Assembly (NCBI GenBank): GCA_008360975.2
Contig: CM039182.1
Location: forward strand, 26,942,324-27,006,323
Direction: 5' to 3'
DNA: 64,000 bases
From: Lichenostomus cassidix
Taxonomy: Eukaryota; Chordata; Aves; Passeriformes; Meliphagidae
This document shows positions 39,089 to 52,700 of this stretch, piece after piece (positions within the stretch are counted from its first letter, which is position 1; each line of letters begins with the position of its first letter). Under the pieces are notes generated by a model, which saw only the letters and a program-made list of their open reading frames with translations, was not told the DNA's origin and ran no database searches. The translations under genes and the position numbers were made by a program.

Positions 39089-39245
39089 CTTCCCCCGCGT
39101 ACGCCAGGATGGAGCGGGCGCGCATCTGCCTCCCTTCTGTGGTTTTGCCCGAGCAGGTGTGCGAGCAGGAGGACCAGGCTGACCACACGCTGAGCACGCA
39201 GTCCTTGGGGCACGGCGCGTCGCACACCACCGGGATCGGGTAGAT
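39060..39245. promoter_or_regulatory. CpG-dense island over THSD7A exon and donor
   Basis: I count roughly 22 CpG dinucleotides in about 180 bp, including GAGCGCGAGCGC and GGCGCGTCGC, in a window where CpG is otherwise rare. The block covers the exon and about 30 bp of the downstream intron. It may be an intragenic CpG island, a recombination-driven GC-biased patch, or an alternative or antisense promoter. Sequence alone cannot decide between these. Confidence 0.5.
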
Positions 39246-39280
39246 GGCATCTCTGCACAGCTGTCTGTCAACCTCTTCTC
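39089..39280 (-). CDS. THSD7A: THSD7A coding exon (window exon 3), CpG-rich TSP1 exon
   Basis: This 192-nt exon, phase 1 in and out, encodes residues 121-183. It starts at EEVDRQLCRDA and closes one TSP1 with VVCDAPCPKDC. It then opens the next with VLSVWSAWSSCSHTC, which carries a WSAW C-mannosylation motif, and ends at RARSILAYAGE. The acceptor is TTTTTCCCAG followed by GAGAAG; the donor is GGGGAAG followed by GTAAGC. Base use is unlike the other exons: about 20 CpGs sit in the 180 bp around it, and Ala and Arg codons favour GCG and CGC. From memory, human has one extra acidic residue at the exon's end (GEEGG against GEGG here). Confidence 0.94.
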
Positions 39281-42081
39281 CTGGGAAAAAGAGAGGCCCG
39301 TAGCAGTCTATCATTTGCTAAATTAACTTAAAATGAGCAATCTCGTCCAGATGGGCACACAAATAAATTAGATTCTGCTCTTCTATATAAAGAAGGTAAA
39401 TAGATTTTTTATTGAAGTGACTTGTCTTTTCTGTCTCGATTCTAGAAAAGCACGCTTAAACCTAGTGTGATTCATACTCTCATGAAGTCAGCCTGGGGGG
39501 TTTTTAGACTTTAGTTTTGTCATACATACTTGATCCCACACAAAATCCAAATGTAACAGAGTATATAATACAACTATGGAAAACCATGTGCATGGAGATG
39601 CACATATAGCAATGACCCAGTTTTGATCCACATTTGTGGGAGAAGGGAAAAACATCCTAACTAAGCCAGTTTTATAATCCACAATTCATCCTTTGAATTT
39701 CAGCTATCCATCAAAATATGAAAAGCTGCAGTAAATTTCAGTCAAAGTGTATGGTTGGAAAGATCTTCATTTGCTAGCAAACCAGCAACACATCACTCTT
39801 TCTGTCATGGAATTACAAAAAGATCTATGCATTTGTATTCTGTAGGCACACATTCCATTACAACAAAAAAGATCCAGGCTGGTATAAATTGCTTAATGAA
39901 ATATTAGTTAGTGTTTAAGTAGCAGGGTTGCTTTTGTTTTCAGTCCTATAATTGTGAAAGCACTGTGTCTGAGATGCGTCTGAAGAGCAGCCTAATCACA
40001 ACATGGACAGTTTTGTGAGGTGACATGATTTCTTGATCAAAAAAGTTATTATTTATTAAGGGGTGAATGAACAAATGACCACGTATGCTGATGTCACTAA
40101 GTCTCATGATAAACCTTCATGTTGGAGCAAAGGATGAAAAAAAAGGAGGAGGGAGAGATTTGGGTCCACTTTTTAGAATTCTAGCCTGGCTATCATTACA
40201 TAATATCTCTTACAAGGAACTGTGAACACTCTGCATCTAAGGGTACACTGGACTTCTGAGGCCCTGATAACCACATAAAATTCAGGCATGAAAGAGACAG
40301 TTCAGTTGTAAACATAAAACTTTTTTCTTTTTTAATTTTCTATAAAGGATAACATATCAAAGCATCTCAATGCCTTTTGTGATATATGATCCTTGCTGTA
40401 CTAGGGCATGAAACCTTCTGTTATGATTAATCTACTGAACCACTCTTGAATCTTACAGAACCTCGACCAAACAGGAGTTGTATACATTATGCACTTCCTA
40501 AGATTTACCATGTCAACCCCTTTGTTTTTATAGTCAATGTCAACAAAATAATCTCTTATCAATATTTGCAAATGAATGTAAGTCTTCAATACAACAAAAT
40601 ATTTGTTAGATATATTGATTACATATCCTGTAATTGAATCATAAAGGCATCAGCTACTGTTAGCAACTACTGTATGGACTCTGAAACCTAATTCAGTGAG
40701 AACTGAGTACAGTATAAATAAAACCAAAGATCTAAAACCACTGCTTAACATGAGTCTCAAATAAGCCTTTAGTGCTAATAATAATAATAATAAATATGAT
40801 TCAAATACCAATCAAAACAGAAACTACATAAACTAAGTTTTTTGTCATTCAAGGTTTACAGTCTTAGAACTTAGAAAATAAGAATCTCTGTCAAGCTGAC
40901 TTCCTGAAACTAGGAGGTTCTTTAGTACTAAAGACATTTCATGAGTCCCAGAAGTATTAACCAAATTCTTTGTGAAAGTGTAAAAGATGAGAACCATCCA
41001 TTCAATATTATATCCTTTTAACCAGTGTCAAATATTTTATTCATACAGAATATTTAGGCACAACAGAACTACAAACATCAATCTTCCTTGGTTCTGAAAA
41101 CCAGGGAAAATCCTGCAGCTCATGTTTTTAAAATAGCCTAAAGTAGTCAAAGTCATCTGAATTATAAAGACCTTTGAAATCAAGTCAGTCCCAACAGCTA
41201 TATTTTCCCATATTAAAATACAAATTTGAACCCTGCCAAAGGCTTCATAGCTCTCCCATGCCAAGTTCTGCTTCCCTCACTGGACTCAGTCTTTGCATCA
41301 ATTGCTGCCTCTGTTATATTGCAGGTCAACACACCCTGACACCAATGCAGGAGGGATTCCTTTCTGCTTCATCAGAAGGGCATGGGTTTGGGTTCAAGGA
41401 CAAGAGACAGAGGACTGTAAGCTGCTTTTCCAAATAGAAAAAAAAAGATAGAAAAGGGGTGAACCCTAGTTCAAATTGTTCCATTGCTAGATAAGACTCA
41501 ATAAGGTAAACTGCTACGACACTTGTACCATTCGCAGGAAATGCTACTATTACAATCAAGTGTGTCACCATAGTGAGCTTATTTATCACCTACTGGCTGT
41601 TAACTTTAAACTCAAGCTAAATTTGGTGCCACAATGAGAAATTCTGTTAACTTAGCTTCAGTCCGAGTTTATATCTCAAATGAAACCAATCCTTCACTCT
41701 CTCTCCCAAAATCAAAGCCCCTCTTTTCTCCTTTGTTTCTACAGTGAAAATATTCTAGAGATATATATCTTACATATTGGCATTTCATTTTTAACAGCTG
41801 TCCAATTCTTATCAGATGAATTCAATAGCATAGAAATGTAGTTGGAAGGAATGTTTTATAATGGGTACTTCTTATCTTCACGGAAATATTTTATTTAGAC
41901 TAAATTGTTTCTGACATTTCACTAATAATTTTATGAACAACTTGACCTTTGTTGCCTTCCTCTTCAAAGTGCACAGTATAGTCAACTGCCAGGAACCACT
42001 CAACCATAAGCTGGGAACAATGCCAGCATAAAGACTACTTAGAAAACCTCCAATTTGAAAATGTTTGCTACTGTGTGTTGA

Positions 42082-42531
42082 AGCAAGTCCAGAGGAGGGC
42101 CATGAAGGTGATCAGAGGGTTGGAACATGTCTCCTTTGAGGAACAGCTGAGAAAATTGGAGTTGTTCAGCCTGGAGAAGAGAATTCAATGAGACATTATA
42201 GCAGCCTTCCAGTACCTAAAAAAGAGCTGACAAGAAAGATGAAAAGGTGCTTTTTAAAAAAGCATGTAGTGATAGGACAAGAGGAAATGGCCTTAAACTA
42301 AAAGAAAGAAGATAAAAGGAGACATTCTTTACTGTGAAGGTGGAGAGGCACTGGAGCAGGTTGTTTGTCAAAAGCAGTAGATGCCCCATCCCTGAAGGTG
42401 TTCAAGGCCAGGTTGGATTGAGCTCTGAACAACCTGTTTTAGTGGAAGGTGTCCCTGTCCATGGCAGGAGGGGTGAAATTACACGGTCCTTAAGGTCCTT
42501 TCCAATCCTAACCATTCTGTGATTCTATGAT
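42082..42531 (+). mobile_element. CR1 LINE 3' fragment, coding end plus 3' tail
   Basis: The plus strand begins AGTCCAGAGGAGGGCCATGA, the VQRRA region of the CR1 ORF2 C-terminus. It continues through GTTCAGCCTGGAGAAGAGAA, AGTGATAGGACAAGAGGAAA and CCATCCCTGAAGGTGTTCAA, and ends CCATTCTGTGATTCTATGA. Stops and frameshifts break the frame (for example TTCAATGAGACATT). It is a dead, moderately diverged copy of a different CR1 subfamily from the copies at 141 and 13755. Confidence 0.9.
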
Positions 42532-43144
42532 TTTATTTGAACATTATAGGTAAAAATTTATGTTGCACAAGAATTGAAAACAGAACTCCAGAAAACATGC
42601 CTGAACAGCTTCTGCCCTGGTTTACTTATACTCTAAACAACAGAATGACAAAAATTAAAAAGCAGAAAGATGAAAAAAGAATATGACATTTCTGTCAAGA
42701 GAACTCTTCACCATTTATCAGTTGATTTGTTCATTAAAATCTGAAATTTAGCCACAGTCCATATTTACGAACAATGCCAATGCTGTTGAATGATATTTCT
42801 CTTTTAGGCTAGAGATACACATTTTGAACTAAAATCTCCAAATCGCACTTAAGGAAATGACTGCATGTAAAAATGGCAGGAAGCAAAAGAGTTTTAGTTT
42901 TTCAAGAATTTAAAATGTCAAAAATTATTTAAACCTCTTCTGGGATTTTTTTTGCAGATTTACATCAGTGAGGAGTGCTGAGGGGATAGCCTTTCAAATC
43001 CACATCTCTTCCAGAAATTATTATGCTCGACCCAGCTAGGCAGTTAGCAAAGCTACCTCCTTTTGGCCAACTTCTTGGCGTGAAGATTTCCTGGTATGTG
43101 TGCACACATGAGAGCCACTATTGAACTATGAAACTATTTAATTG

Positions 43145-43208
43145 CTTAAAAGAAAACAATCAAAAACAACCACAAAACACCAAGCCAACCAAACAAAAAA
43201 CCCCAAAC
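43145..43208. repeat. A/C-rich low-complexity tract
   Basis: About 60 bp of A runs broken by C, CC and CCCC, the reverse-strand equivalent of the T/G tracts at 34.9 and 45.5 kb. Confidence 0.8.
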
Positions 43209-45444
43209 CTTCTACTGAATAGGCAGATTTTTACAGATCAGAGAGGTACCTTGTGAATAGCATTCAGGAGGAACTGACTAATAAGTATCAGACTGTATTT
43301 ACATCACCATTCTTGTTTTACTACATTCATAAAGCAAATATTGTATCTGTGAAAATTTAGTCTAGATGCTAAAGGTTGGGCTAGACCACATTCTGTGGTT
43401 AACACAGTCAAATTATGTCAGTCCTTTGTGTTTTTGTCTACTCATCTGTAAAATGTGTCTGATATTTAAGTTTCCTGTAAAATGCTTCAAGAAAGTTCCA
43501 ATGGGAAGTATTCCTAGAGCTGGAATTACTAGAGAGACATGGTAAAGAAACCCTCTTGCTTATTGTGCATCTTTTAACATGAAGCATGCTTCATTGCACA
43601 GTAAAAAATTGCTGTCAAATTCTGACCTGTGGTAAATGGAAGTGCAAGTGCTTAACAGAGGGCAAAACGTTTTTTAAGCCTTAAAATGAACAGTAAAATC
43701 ACTTCAAGATTCAATGAGGCATAGAGAACAACTTAAAAAAATCAGCATAAAATGAAATTGCTGCTGGAGCCCTATGCACTAGTCAGTGAGCCTAGTCTCA
43801 GTTCTGTGCCAGCAAACCAGCTATAGTTCCTGAAACACTCACTTATCACCTGATGTAAACAAAGTAACTTTTGACACCAAAATAAAAATAAATGCAATTA
43901 AATCAAGAGAATACTTTGAATGTTAATCTCTAACATTATTTTTAATACACCTGTGTAATCAGTAAAGGGCAGGAATATCACAACGTGGCAAAACAACTTT
44001 TACAGTTGCATTATTTTAAAGTTCATAAAAGACAGCAACTGAGCCCAAAGGCTAAAACTGCAGACTTCAGATTCTCTATTGCTTAGTTCAATGTGTTCAA
44101 ATTTACCATTATATCTTCAAGTGGAAGAGAACAGTCTCTTACGTCAGTATCTTGTACATGATGTATCATCCATTGGAAAACTGCTGGGCAGATGAAATAC
44201 TTGGAAAAATACTCCAGAGCTCAACTTTTAAAGTGATTGTGGGTGAAGAAGGCCTTGTCATTATTTAACTGCCTTCAGTTAATGCCTCTAATCATGGAGG
44301 CTGCAGGAGAAAAATGCAGTTACTTCACATGACAGCAAAATCTGTGAGCTGTGCTGGTTGCCACTGACTGTTTCCTACCTTTCCTGTGTAGAAAAATAAT
44401 CAACAGGAAAGTATTGAACTGCCTTTGGTATGGGTTGTAAAGGCTGAAATGGCTGACAATGTTCTTTATCTTGAACTCCCATGCAGTTTCTCATATGCAT
44501 TTCTTTCACATGAGGAGCTACACCTGTCCTTACACTGACTCCCTTGTCAACCTCAAAATGTGTCAGACTGGCTGAGGAGCCAAAAATGCTGAGTGGACTC
44601 TGCTCTTCAAGAACAGAAGATACCTATCTACATTCAAAACTTACTAAAACCAGGTCTGTGCTATGTGCTCAGTCCTGGCTTTCACTTAGAATTAACTTTA
44701 ACCACAATCAGTTAGTAAAGCAGATCCTTCTCCACTAAAAAGCCATCAGTCTATAATCTACTTGCCTCAAAGTTACAGAAGTATCATGACTAGACTGTAA
44801 GAGTATAGAAGAAACATTTATTCATTTTACCGTCATTATTCTGAAGACAATTTTAAAAAAATCAAGAAAATCACTAAAAAAGAAAACGTACAAATTTATC
44901 CAAATGTGAAGTTCCATACTAGATTTTCTTTAGCAATAACCTGGTCAACACATTGGATGATTAGTCTAAAGCAAAATGGAAATTCTTCACATTACAGAAA
45001 AACTATAAGACTTGTCAAAACTCCACACATTTTTCACATGCTAGAACAACTTATATCTGCAAATGAACAGACAGTAATCAATCACCAAGATAAAGTGAAA
45101 ATATTGTTAAATTTCTAATACTTCTGAATTTCTTTCAAATCACTAATTGATTACCAAAGTTCACCACAAAGGAAAAACAATGCCTGCCTGGCATGAACCA
45201 TCACAGCAAATTAAGTTTTCCTTCCAAACCTTGGTGCTCCAGCAGCAGTGTGGCTTTTTCTTTTCAAAATTATCAGGAGAGGTAGAGAATTACATTGTGA
45301 ACTATGCATACCCATAATACATTCATTCAAATTCTGTCCTTTTGCATAATCAGACACTTGCAATATGTCCACCTCAAGCCTCCTCTTATTGAACCTCCCA
45401 TTTATCAGAACTGCTGAATGGAAATTCAGTCTCATATGAGGACG

Positions 45445-45632
45445 TTTTTTTGTTGTTTTGTGGATTTTTTGGTTTTTGTTTGGTGGGCTGGTTGAGGTTT
45501 TTTTGTTTGTTTGTTTTTGTTTGTTTGTTTGTTTTTTATTTTGTTGGGTTGTTTGTTTTGGGTTGGTTGGCTGGTTTGGTTTGATTTTTTTTTGTGGTTT
45601 TGTTTTTGTTGTTTTTTTGCTGTCTGTTTTTC
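45445..45632. repeat. Long T/G-rich low-complexity tract
   Basis: About 185 bp of almost only T and G on the plus strand, with very few C or A. Units are of the TTTG, GGTTTT and TTTTTGTT kind. Open frames across it on both strands (Phe/Gly/Val-rich or Lys/Gln/Thr-rich) are by-products of composition. Confidence 0.9.
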
Positions 45633-46239
45633 CTTATACAGGAGGAATTCTCTGAGGAACACTGTCTTTCTTAGAGCATGTATCTCTAATTATAAAATGT
45701 ATACAAAACTTCAAAAAGCTGACCCAGATTTTTCAGTAGGGAGAATATAGAAGTTAATCTCTGAAAACCTAATCAAATAAGCCACAGAAAGGGGAGACGA
45801 TAATATTTACATGAAATTCATCATTTACCATCTTGTTTAGCTCAACAATCATAAGAGTATTTGAAGGGAAAAAAAACAGCACATGCAGCAGTATCTGACT
45901 GACAGAACAATTTTTGCCCTTGAATCAGTTCAATACTAGTAAATAACACATACTTTGATAGACAATAGGAAACTTTAAATGTTATTTTAATCCCAATATC
46001 CTTCATGTCATCTTGATGGTATTTATTCATATCTGCTGCAAAGAGAGCTTCAATGTTAGTAAAATGGCAGCGTCTTTCAAAACAGCAGCAACAGTGAATT
46101 ACCTTAGTAATTATTTTCCATTACAGTTCCTGAATCAGCTGTCAAAAAATATTGATAAATTGTCAACATTTGGAATAATTTTTAACCTCTCCAATTACCA
46201 AACATAAAGCAGCATTAGCTACAATTTATGACCTCAACA

Positions 46240-46520
46240 CATCCTGCTTCATTGATCGCTAAGTTTTTCAACAAACACAATGTGACGAGATGGTGTATTT
46301 CCTCTCGTATTATTCCTATCAAGTGAAGCTTCTACATTCATTTCTAATGCTTAGGTGCCTAGCTGGTAGCTCCAAGTGTTAAATCAGTCGCTAATTCCCT
46401 AATCACATGCCTTTCTCTCAATCGCTTTTGCTAAGTAGCATTTGCATTTAATTAAGTACATCTTAATTAGTTGATGGTTAATATTCTTGAAGTAATTTTC
46501 TTCTAAGAAGCCTAAGTAGA
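46240..46520. promoter_or_regulatory. Candidate conserved noncoding element or enhancer
   Basis: This stretch in the 21.5-kb intron looks more complex than its surroundings and is dense in homeodomain/POU-type words: ATTTGCAT (octamer) at 46440-46447 running into TTTAATTAAG, and CTTAATTAG at 46462-46470. Conservation cannot be tested from one sequence, so this is a hypothesis based on motif density. Confidence 0.3.
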
Positions 46521-48567
46521 AACGGCACTGATTTCAATGAAGACAAATACACTGGTTACTCACATCTGCTCATTATGCAAAAAATGACAGAAAGTTGGTC
46601 TAATAGTTTAATGATATGAAAACATTGCAGGATTGTAAACTGTTTGATTTGGTGATTTGCGTGGCCAAATCTACTGTGGTTTTGGTTTCATTGTAGTATC
46701 ACAGTTTATTCCTTACTGAAAGAAAAATGGCAAACATGAGACTTTGGCCACTTACTCAGACAACCCATTTTGAATCTCATAAACACAGACGTCTCTATTT
46801 TTTTTTTTTTTTTTAAGAGAAACTTGAGAGAAAAAAGACAGATACCTTCATCTTATTCACATCTTTACCCTGACTGCATAACTGAACCAGTGACATATAG
46901 AAAAGGCCACTGACTGCTGTCCTTTCCCTATGCAAATACTGGAAAATACATATACCTTTTAAAATAAAATATTAAATTTTAAAATGTGGTTTTGCCTTTT
47001 TTTTTAAATGACTGGTAATGACAGGAAGAAATAGTATAAAAAAGGAAAAGAGCTGGAGCTTAGAAAACCACCATATCCAGTGTTTTTCCAATCAAAGATA
47101 ACAGCACATTAGCACACTTAGGAAAAATCATGATATTTTTATTATTTTCTATTCCTTAATGCAATGAAACACCACGTTTTACAAGCAATACCTTCTTGTT
47201 CATGGCTATGTGCAAATTTCTTCTTTATTCACTCACCGTATAGGAAAAGTAATTCTGATGAGTGGGATGACATTGGCTTCAAGAACTCCCACATTCATAC
47301 AGAAATATAATTTCAAAAATAATACCTGAACACTTCAGCTCCCTCTCCATAACCAAACCAGTAAATGAGCTCAGTTACAGCTTACAGACAGCATGTGTTT
47401 GCTAACCTTTCCCACAGCACAGCATATTACCAACTGTGTAGAAAAAATGCAGAAGCAAGTAACTCCCTGCAAGTGGTTTACAGGAAAGCTGAGAGATGTG
47501 AAAGCCATTCTGCTCTAGAGCTAGGACTGTTCTGGTTACAAGGTTCACTCCCTGTCCTTAAGCTCATGCAGTGTTTCAGTCACACAAATTTCAAGACAAA
47601 TGAGTCACTGCTAAAAAATCCAGGTCAGTATTCCTTAATATATCAGGTAAAGCTTCACACCGTATACAAAACAGTAACAGGAATAACCAAAACCAAAATA
47701 ACACTCCATACCTTGAAATCATGATAAAAATAAAGGGACAACTCCGACAGAAAAATTAAGAATATATTTTAAAAATGGATATTTCCTGCTATAATTGCTT
47801 CAGATGGAAAATATCTTTGCATATTCCTTGGCTGTAACTTAAAAATAATGGTTAAACATAATGAACTAACACCTTCAGATACAATATTAATGTTTCCAGT
47901 AATCCCATTTTCCTGTCTGGTAATAGCAGAACATATGTACCTCCATTTATATTGGAGTCATCTATCAGGATTACAATCATGTAGATAGAGTCTAAATTTG
48001 ACAGACACAAATAAAAACAGGGAAAAAATAATATTTCTTTACCCAAATAATATTTTTTGATATAAAATGCAGTGTCATTTGGCCAGATTAAACAACAGTA
48101 TGAAAAAATAATATTCCCTAACTATGTTAACATAGCAACATACAGAAACGTGAGGCATTTGTCTGAGGAAAAAAAAAAACCAAAACCAAAACAAACAAAA
48201 CACCATGCTTTTTTTTGCAAGAGAGGGAAAACTTCTTATTTGTGCTTGAATTCTTTACTCAATGAGATTAAGAAAAGTGAAAAATAACTGTTATCTTTTT
48301 GCCATCTTTACATGTTTGGGGTAACCACTTTGAAAGTTTACATCTTACTCCTTTATCCTCTCTCTAAATTTTTACTATACTTTGCTAGATTTATTCAGAT
48401 TGAAAACCTGAATTTGCTTGGAAAGTACAGAAAAAGATTTTTCCAGTTCTTCCTGTATTTTTAAGTGGTTGTGGTGATGACAGCCTCAGTGTCATTTCCC
48501 CCAAGCATACAGCAATCACTTGGCTACCTGTGAGGGTATCAGACAAAAAAAAGATTTAAAAAAAAAA

Positions 48568-48585
48568 AATATATATATATATATA
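48568..48585. repeat. (AT)n microsatellite after an A run
   Basis: An A run is followed by about nine AT units. It is a simple repeat. Confidence 0.85.
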
Positions 48586-49679
48586 GATGAGGCACTACAT
48601 ACACAAAGACACACTGAGGGTGTCTTGTAGCATTAGCTCTGGCTTAGAAAGTAACACAGCCTTTTTATCTCTGACACAGCCCTGTAAGTTACTGAGTGCA
48701 TATTTTGTATTATGCATCAAAGACTAATGGGAAACTCTTCTCACAGATGATACCTTCTTTGATTCTTCATTACTTCTGATGGCACTGAATATTCAACAGC
48801 ATGAAATAGGCTGTATCTGAACTATTAGTGATGAAGTCAGTATCTCTGAAAAAGCCTGATCTAAATAGGGATACTGAAGAATTAATCCAAAATAATTAAA
48901 CTGGGACTTTGAAGGAGATTAGTTAAACTGTATTAATTTTTTTATGGCTATCCTTATTCAGAATGAAAGAGAAAATTCTTGACAAATAGAATTAAGGCCA
49001 CTTTATCTTTGAATAAGAGGATTCACAGACACATTTAATATAGTTTAAGTAATAATTTTTGGAATTAATTTGGATCAACTTTGCAAAGTGTCTTCAGGCA
49101 GAAAAGCAAAGTAAACAAAAACTGAAACATGTTATGCCTTTAGCTGAAAATCTCCTATACTTTTAACTTGGTGCCATAGTAGACTTGTACCACAGGGATA
49201 GAAGTTCAATAATTCTAATAAAGACTCCAGCAGAGTACCCACACACTGCCTAACAACAGGAGTAAAATTTTCCTACTGCTTGACAGGTAGCTGAAGTATT
49301 TTCATGGTTCATTTGCTAATGTAGTCTTACTGAGAATGATAAGGAACACAGAATACAAGTGTATTGATCATAACCAAGCAGAGTTGCCTTCTAGTGTCAA
49401 ATAAGCCAATCAAATGTCATCTTGATATGAAAGAAAAAATAAGTTTGATGACAGGCTACGGTCCCATTGAGAATAAAATCAATATTAGTCATGGGACCAA
49501 GTGGGATCAATATGTCAAACCAATAGGCCATTTTAGCAGGATGGGGAAAGGAGGGGAAAAGTGCTGACAGAGCTATAAGGAAAAAAGAAGACAGCATGAA
49601 CCTCAAGGATGGGATCACTGGAAAATTCACGCTGTATTTCTAAAACCACTTGTCAAAAGCACCAAGTCACCTTAAAAAA

Positions 49680-49712
49680 GATATAGCTGGTTCAAGATAT
49701 AGCTGGTTCCAA
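49680..49712. repeat. 16-bp tandem duplication
   Basis: GATATAGCTGGTTCAA is followed immediately by GATATAGCTGGTTCCAA. It is a small local duplication. Confidence 0.85.
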
Positions 49713-52700
49713 GATCAACAGAGCACTCGCATAAATTTTTCCCAATCAAGCCACAATTCATATAGAGACAAAATGAAATAAAAGTATGACTTCCAGAAAA
49801 ATGATTGAAAATACTTTCTCTATTTGTTTGTAAAATGTTACAGAAAGTCTACTGCATTTAAAAGTGAAGAGAAATCCTTTCACAGACTTTAGAAATAGTG
49901 ACGGTGTTATTTCAGTATTGGTAATTAGTAGGACTTAAAATATATGGATTTGAAAATGCAACACGTATTTATTTTATTGCAATATGTCTTTTTGCTTATT
50001 TAAAGAACAAGATTTTTATTAATCACTAGAAATTTTTGTATTATTTTTTCACTGCTGAATATTCTCAGCAAATATTTAACTTCATCAGACATGGACACAT
50101 TGACAGTTGTTGTCTTTTAAAAGATTTCATTAAATAACTTTCAAATCAGTATTTTAAAATACTTATTTTTTAGTAAGTGCTATTTTATGCATTTCCCCCT
50201 CCCATCCAATAAGTTCAAAATAACCTGGAGAACAAGTTTGGGAAGGGCAATGGAATGTCAATGACTTCAAACCAGTTTGATTAGAAAAGATAGTTCTGAT
50301 GTGCTGATCTGAACTAGATTAACATTCAGGGATATGAGTTAGGGATAGAAGCATAAAGAGGAAATAATAGGCAAGCCTAGAAAAACAGTAGCATGAAAAC
50401 AATGTGACAGTTCCACTAATGTCAGTAGAATGACAGTGCTCACCACAATCTTTTCAACAATTCCCCACACTGAGGTACTAATCTGCATATTTTCAGCAGC
50501 TACCTGAAATGGCCTGGTTTTTCAAGAAACACCAACACTTTCACAAACTTCAGGCTTCTCATTTTCAGCACAAACATGATCTTTGGTTAATAACTATACA
50601 TTTAAGCTAAAAAAGTCCAAAGATTTGCATCATAAATGGGTTCATAAATACTTCAGCATTGGATTATTTTCCTAGAATTTGGCCACCAACATTTTGATGT
50701 TATTCTTCTCTGTAATGCAAAAGCTTAACTCATAGATGACGAGAATGGTTAATGGTCTGCACCTGACAGAATATAAGTGAATTTTTCAGTTGGTCAATTA
50801 TCTAATATTTCACTACTGTACTGTGAATTTGCAGCAAATTTACAACTGTGCATTCATATACATTTTTCATACCTCTTGCCACACAAATACACATGTAACT
50901 CAAAAGGGGGTTTAAGAGAGTAAGAAAAATTATTTTATATAGCAAAAGATGATTGGAAACATTTTCTTTGCATTATTCATCCAGCTGCAGCTAGTAAAGA
51001 GTTGTCACTCGCTATGTAATCTGACAGCTCAATTCCATCACAGTTAAAACATAGGACCCAAGAGGTGTAAGAGAGATCACTGCCACTGTCATGTTTACAC
51101 ATTTCTGAGAAATGGTTTTTAAATTAATTTCATGGATGCTTTTGTCTGTGTCCTACTACTGGCAGATAAAATGCAGCCTTTGGAGAACATCTTTTCATCC
51201 ATCTTGCAATGAATATCTTCTCATCATTACAAGTGGAATGCACAGCATGCCTTTAGGGAGCTCAGACTGTGAATTAAACTTCTCTTTTGGAAACATTTTC
51301 ATAGCTGATTCTTCCCCAGAAGACTAAAACTAACCCATCCTTTTGCCTTTTTCTTTCTCCAAGTCTCTCAGTGTATGGATTCAGAGAAGGAGCTGTCACG
51401 AAAGCAACTAGAAGTAAATACTACTACATCTTATAAACATGCTAAATTAAGGAAATATAAAACATTGTCACAACTAAACCAAAAATAGCAGGAGTATCTC
51501 TGCAAGTATAGGAGCATCACAACTTTTCTACTCTGTTAATAATTTATGCAAGCTAAGGTCCTAAAGTCAGAGAAATCTCAGAGATTTCATTGTAGATTTA
51601 CATCTACTCACAGAAATCAATTGTACCCTGAAAATAGGGTTCCCTTTCACTACTGGTTTTCTAGAAGCCTCCCACAATATATAAGATGCTTCTAGCTAAT
51701 ATAAATCTTCTTTTCCCCCCTTTTAAATTTAAAAAAAATTAATTTTTAAACATTCAGAACAAGAGATTTCATGTAGTAACTGCCTAATATATTTTCTCTG
51801 GAAAACACTAATGTAGCAATTTGCTATTCATAAAATAATATCAGTACCAATAAAGAATGTCTAAATAAAATTAGACTCAAACATCTGATAATTCCTAGGG
51901 CAAGATTTACATAGTTAATACACAAGTTTCCCCAAAATTCTGTCAAGAGACCAAACAGTAAATGCCAAAATTAAAGCTGCCTTTGTTTAATGCAGTTTTT
52001 TTGTAACTGCATAATCACAGGCTTATTATTTTTCCACTGGGTCCTTTCCTCCTTCAGTTCACAGATTGGAAACTCCTTAATGAGGAGCTATTTGGTATTT
52101 TTAGTTTTATTCTCTTTGTTCAAGTCACGAGCCTATGTTTTATTTACCACATGCTAATTAAAAGTGCTATTAAAACAGAATTGGCATTTCTCCTAAGATT
52201 TTTCTGTCATGACTATCAGACACCCACAGATTCAACATTATTTTCAGAACAGTGAAGATGTGACGGGTCAGTATTATTTATATTTTGCTGATGCTGAACA
52301 AAAGCAGAGCAAAATTAAACCCTGAAGGATGAGACAACTAAGGTTAGTTGTTTCACAGACATTGCATTCATTACTACAAAATGCCCACTTAATCACCAAA
52401 GGAGATATATCTGTCTCACAAATAAGTGGCAGCTTCTGTGGAGAAAATGTCATATTGTCAAAATTAAGTAATTAAATACTTCCTTCTGATGCATTCACAT
52501 AAAGACCAGACAAACAACTTTAATTTCCTAATTGGAAACTTTGAGGGCTTGCCTATTACATCCAAATACTAAATTTTGATGCAATATTTCTTTCCAGTTT
52601 TCAAGTTTAAAAGAGAAGCCAAATGATAAATAATGTTTCTGCCATGGGTGCTACACTGATGCTGGACACTGCTGGTCTGTCTGTCTGGTGATCTCATGAG

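Noticed and set aside
45432..45750. Overlapping open frames on both strands with Phe/Gly/Val-rich and Lys/Gln/Thr-rich products
   Set aside because: They are direct translations of the T/G low-complexity tract.
47365..47724. 119-codon plus-strand open frame
   Set aside because: No recognisable domain, no splice or promoter context, and ordinary AT-rich intron composition. A chance frame of this length is expected in 64 kb.
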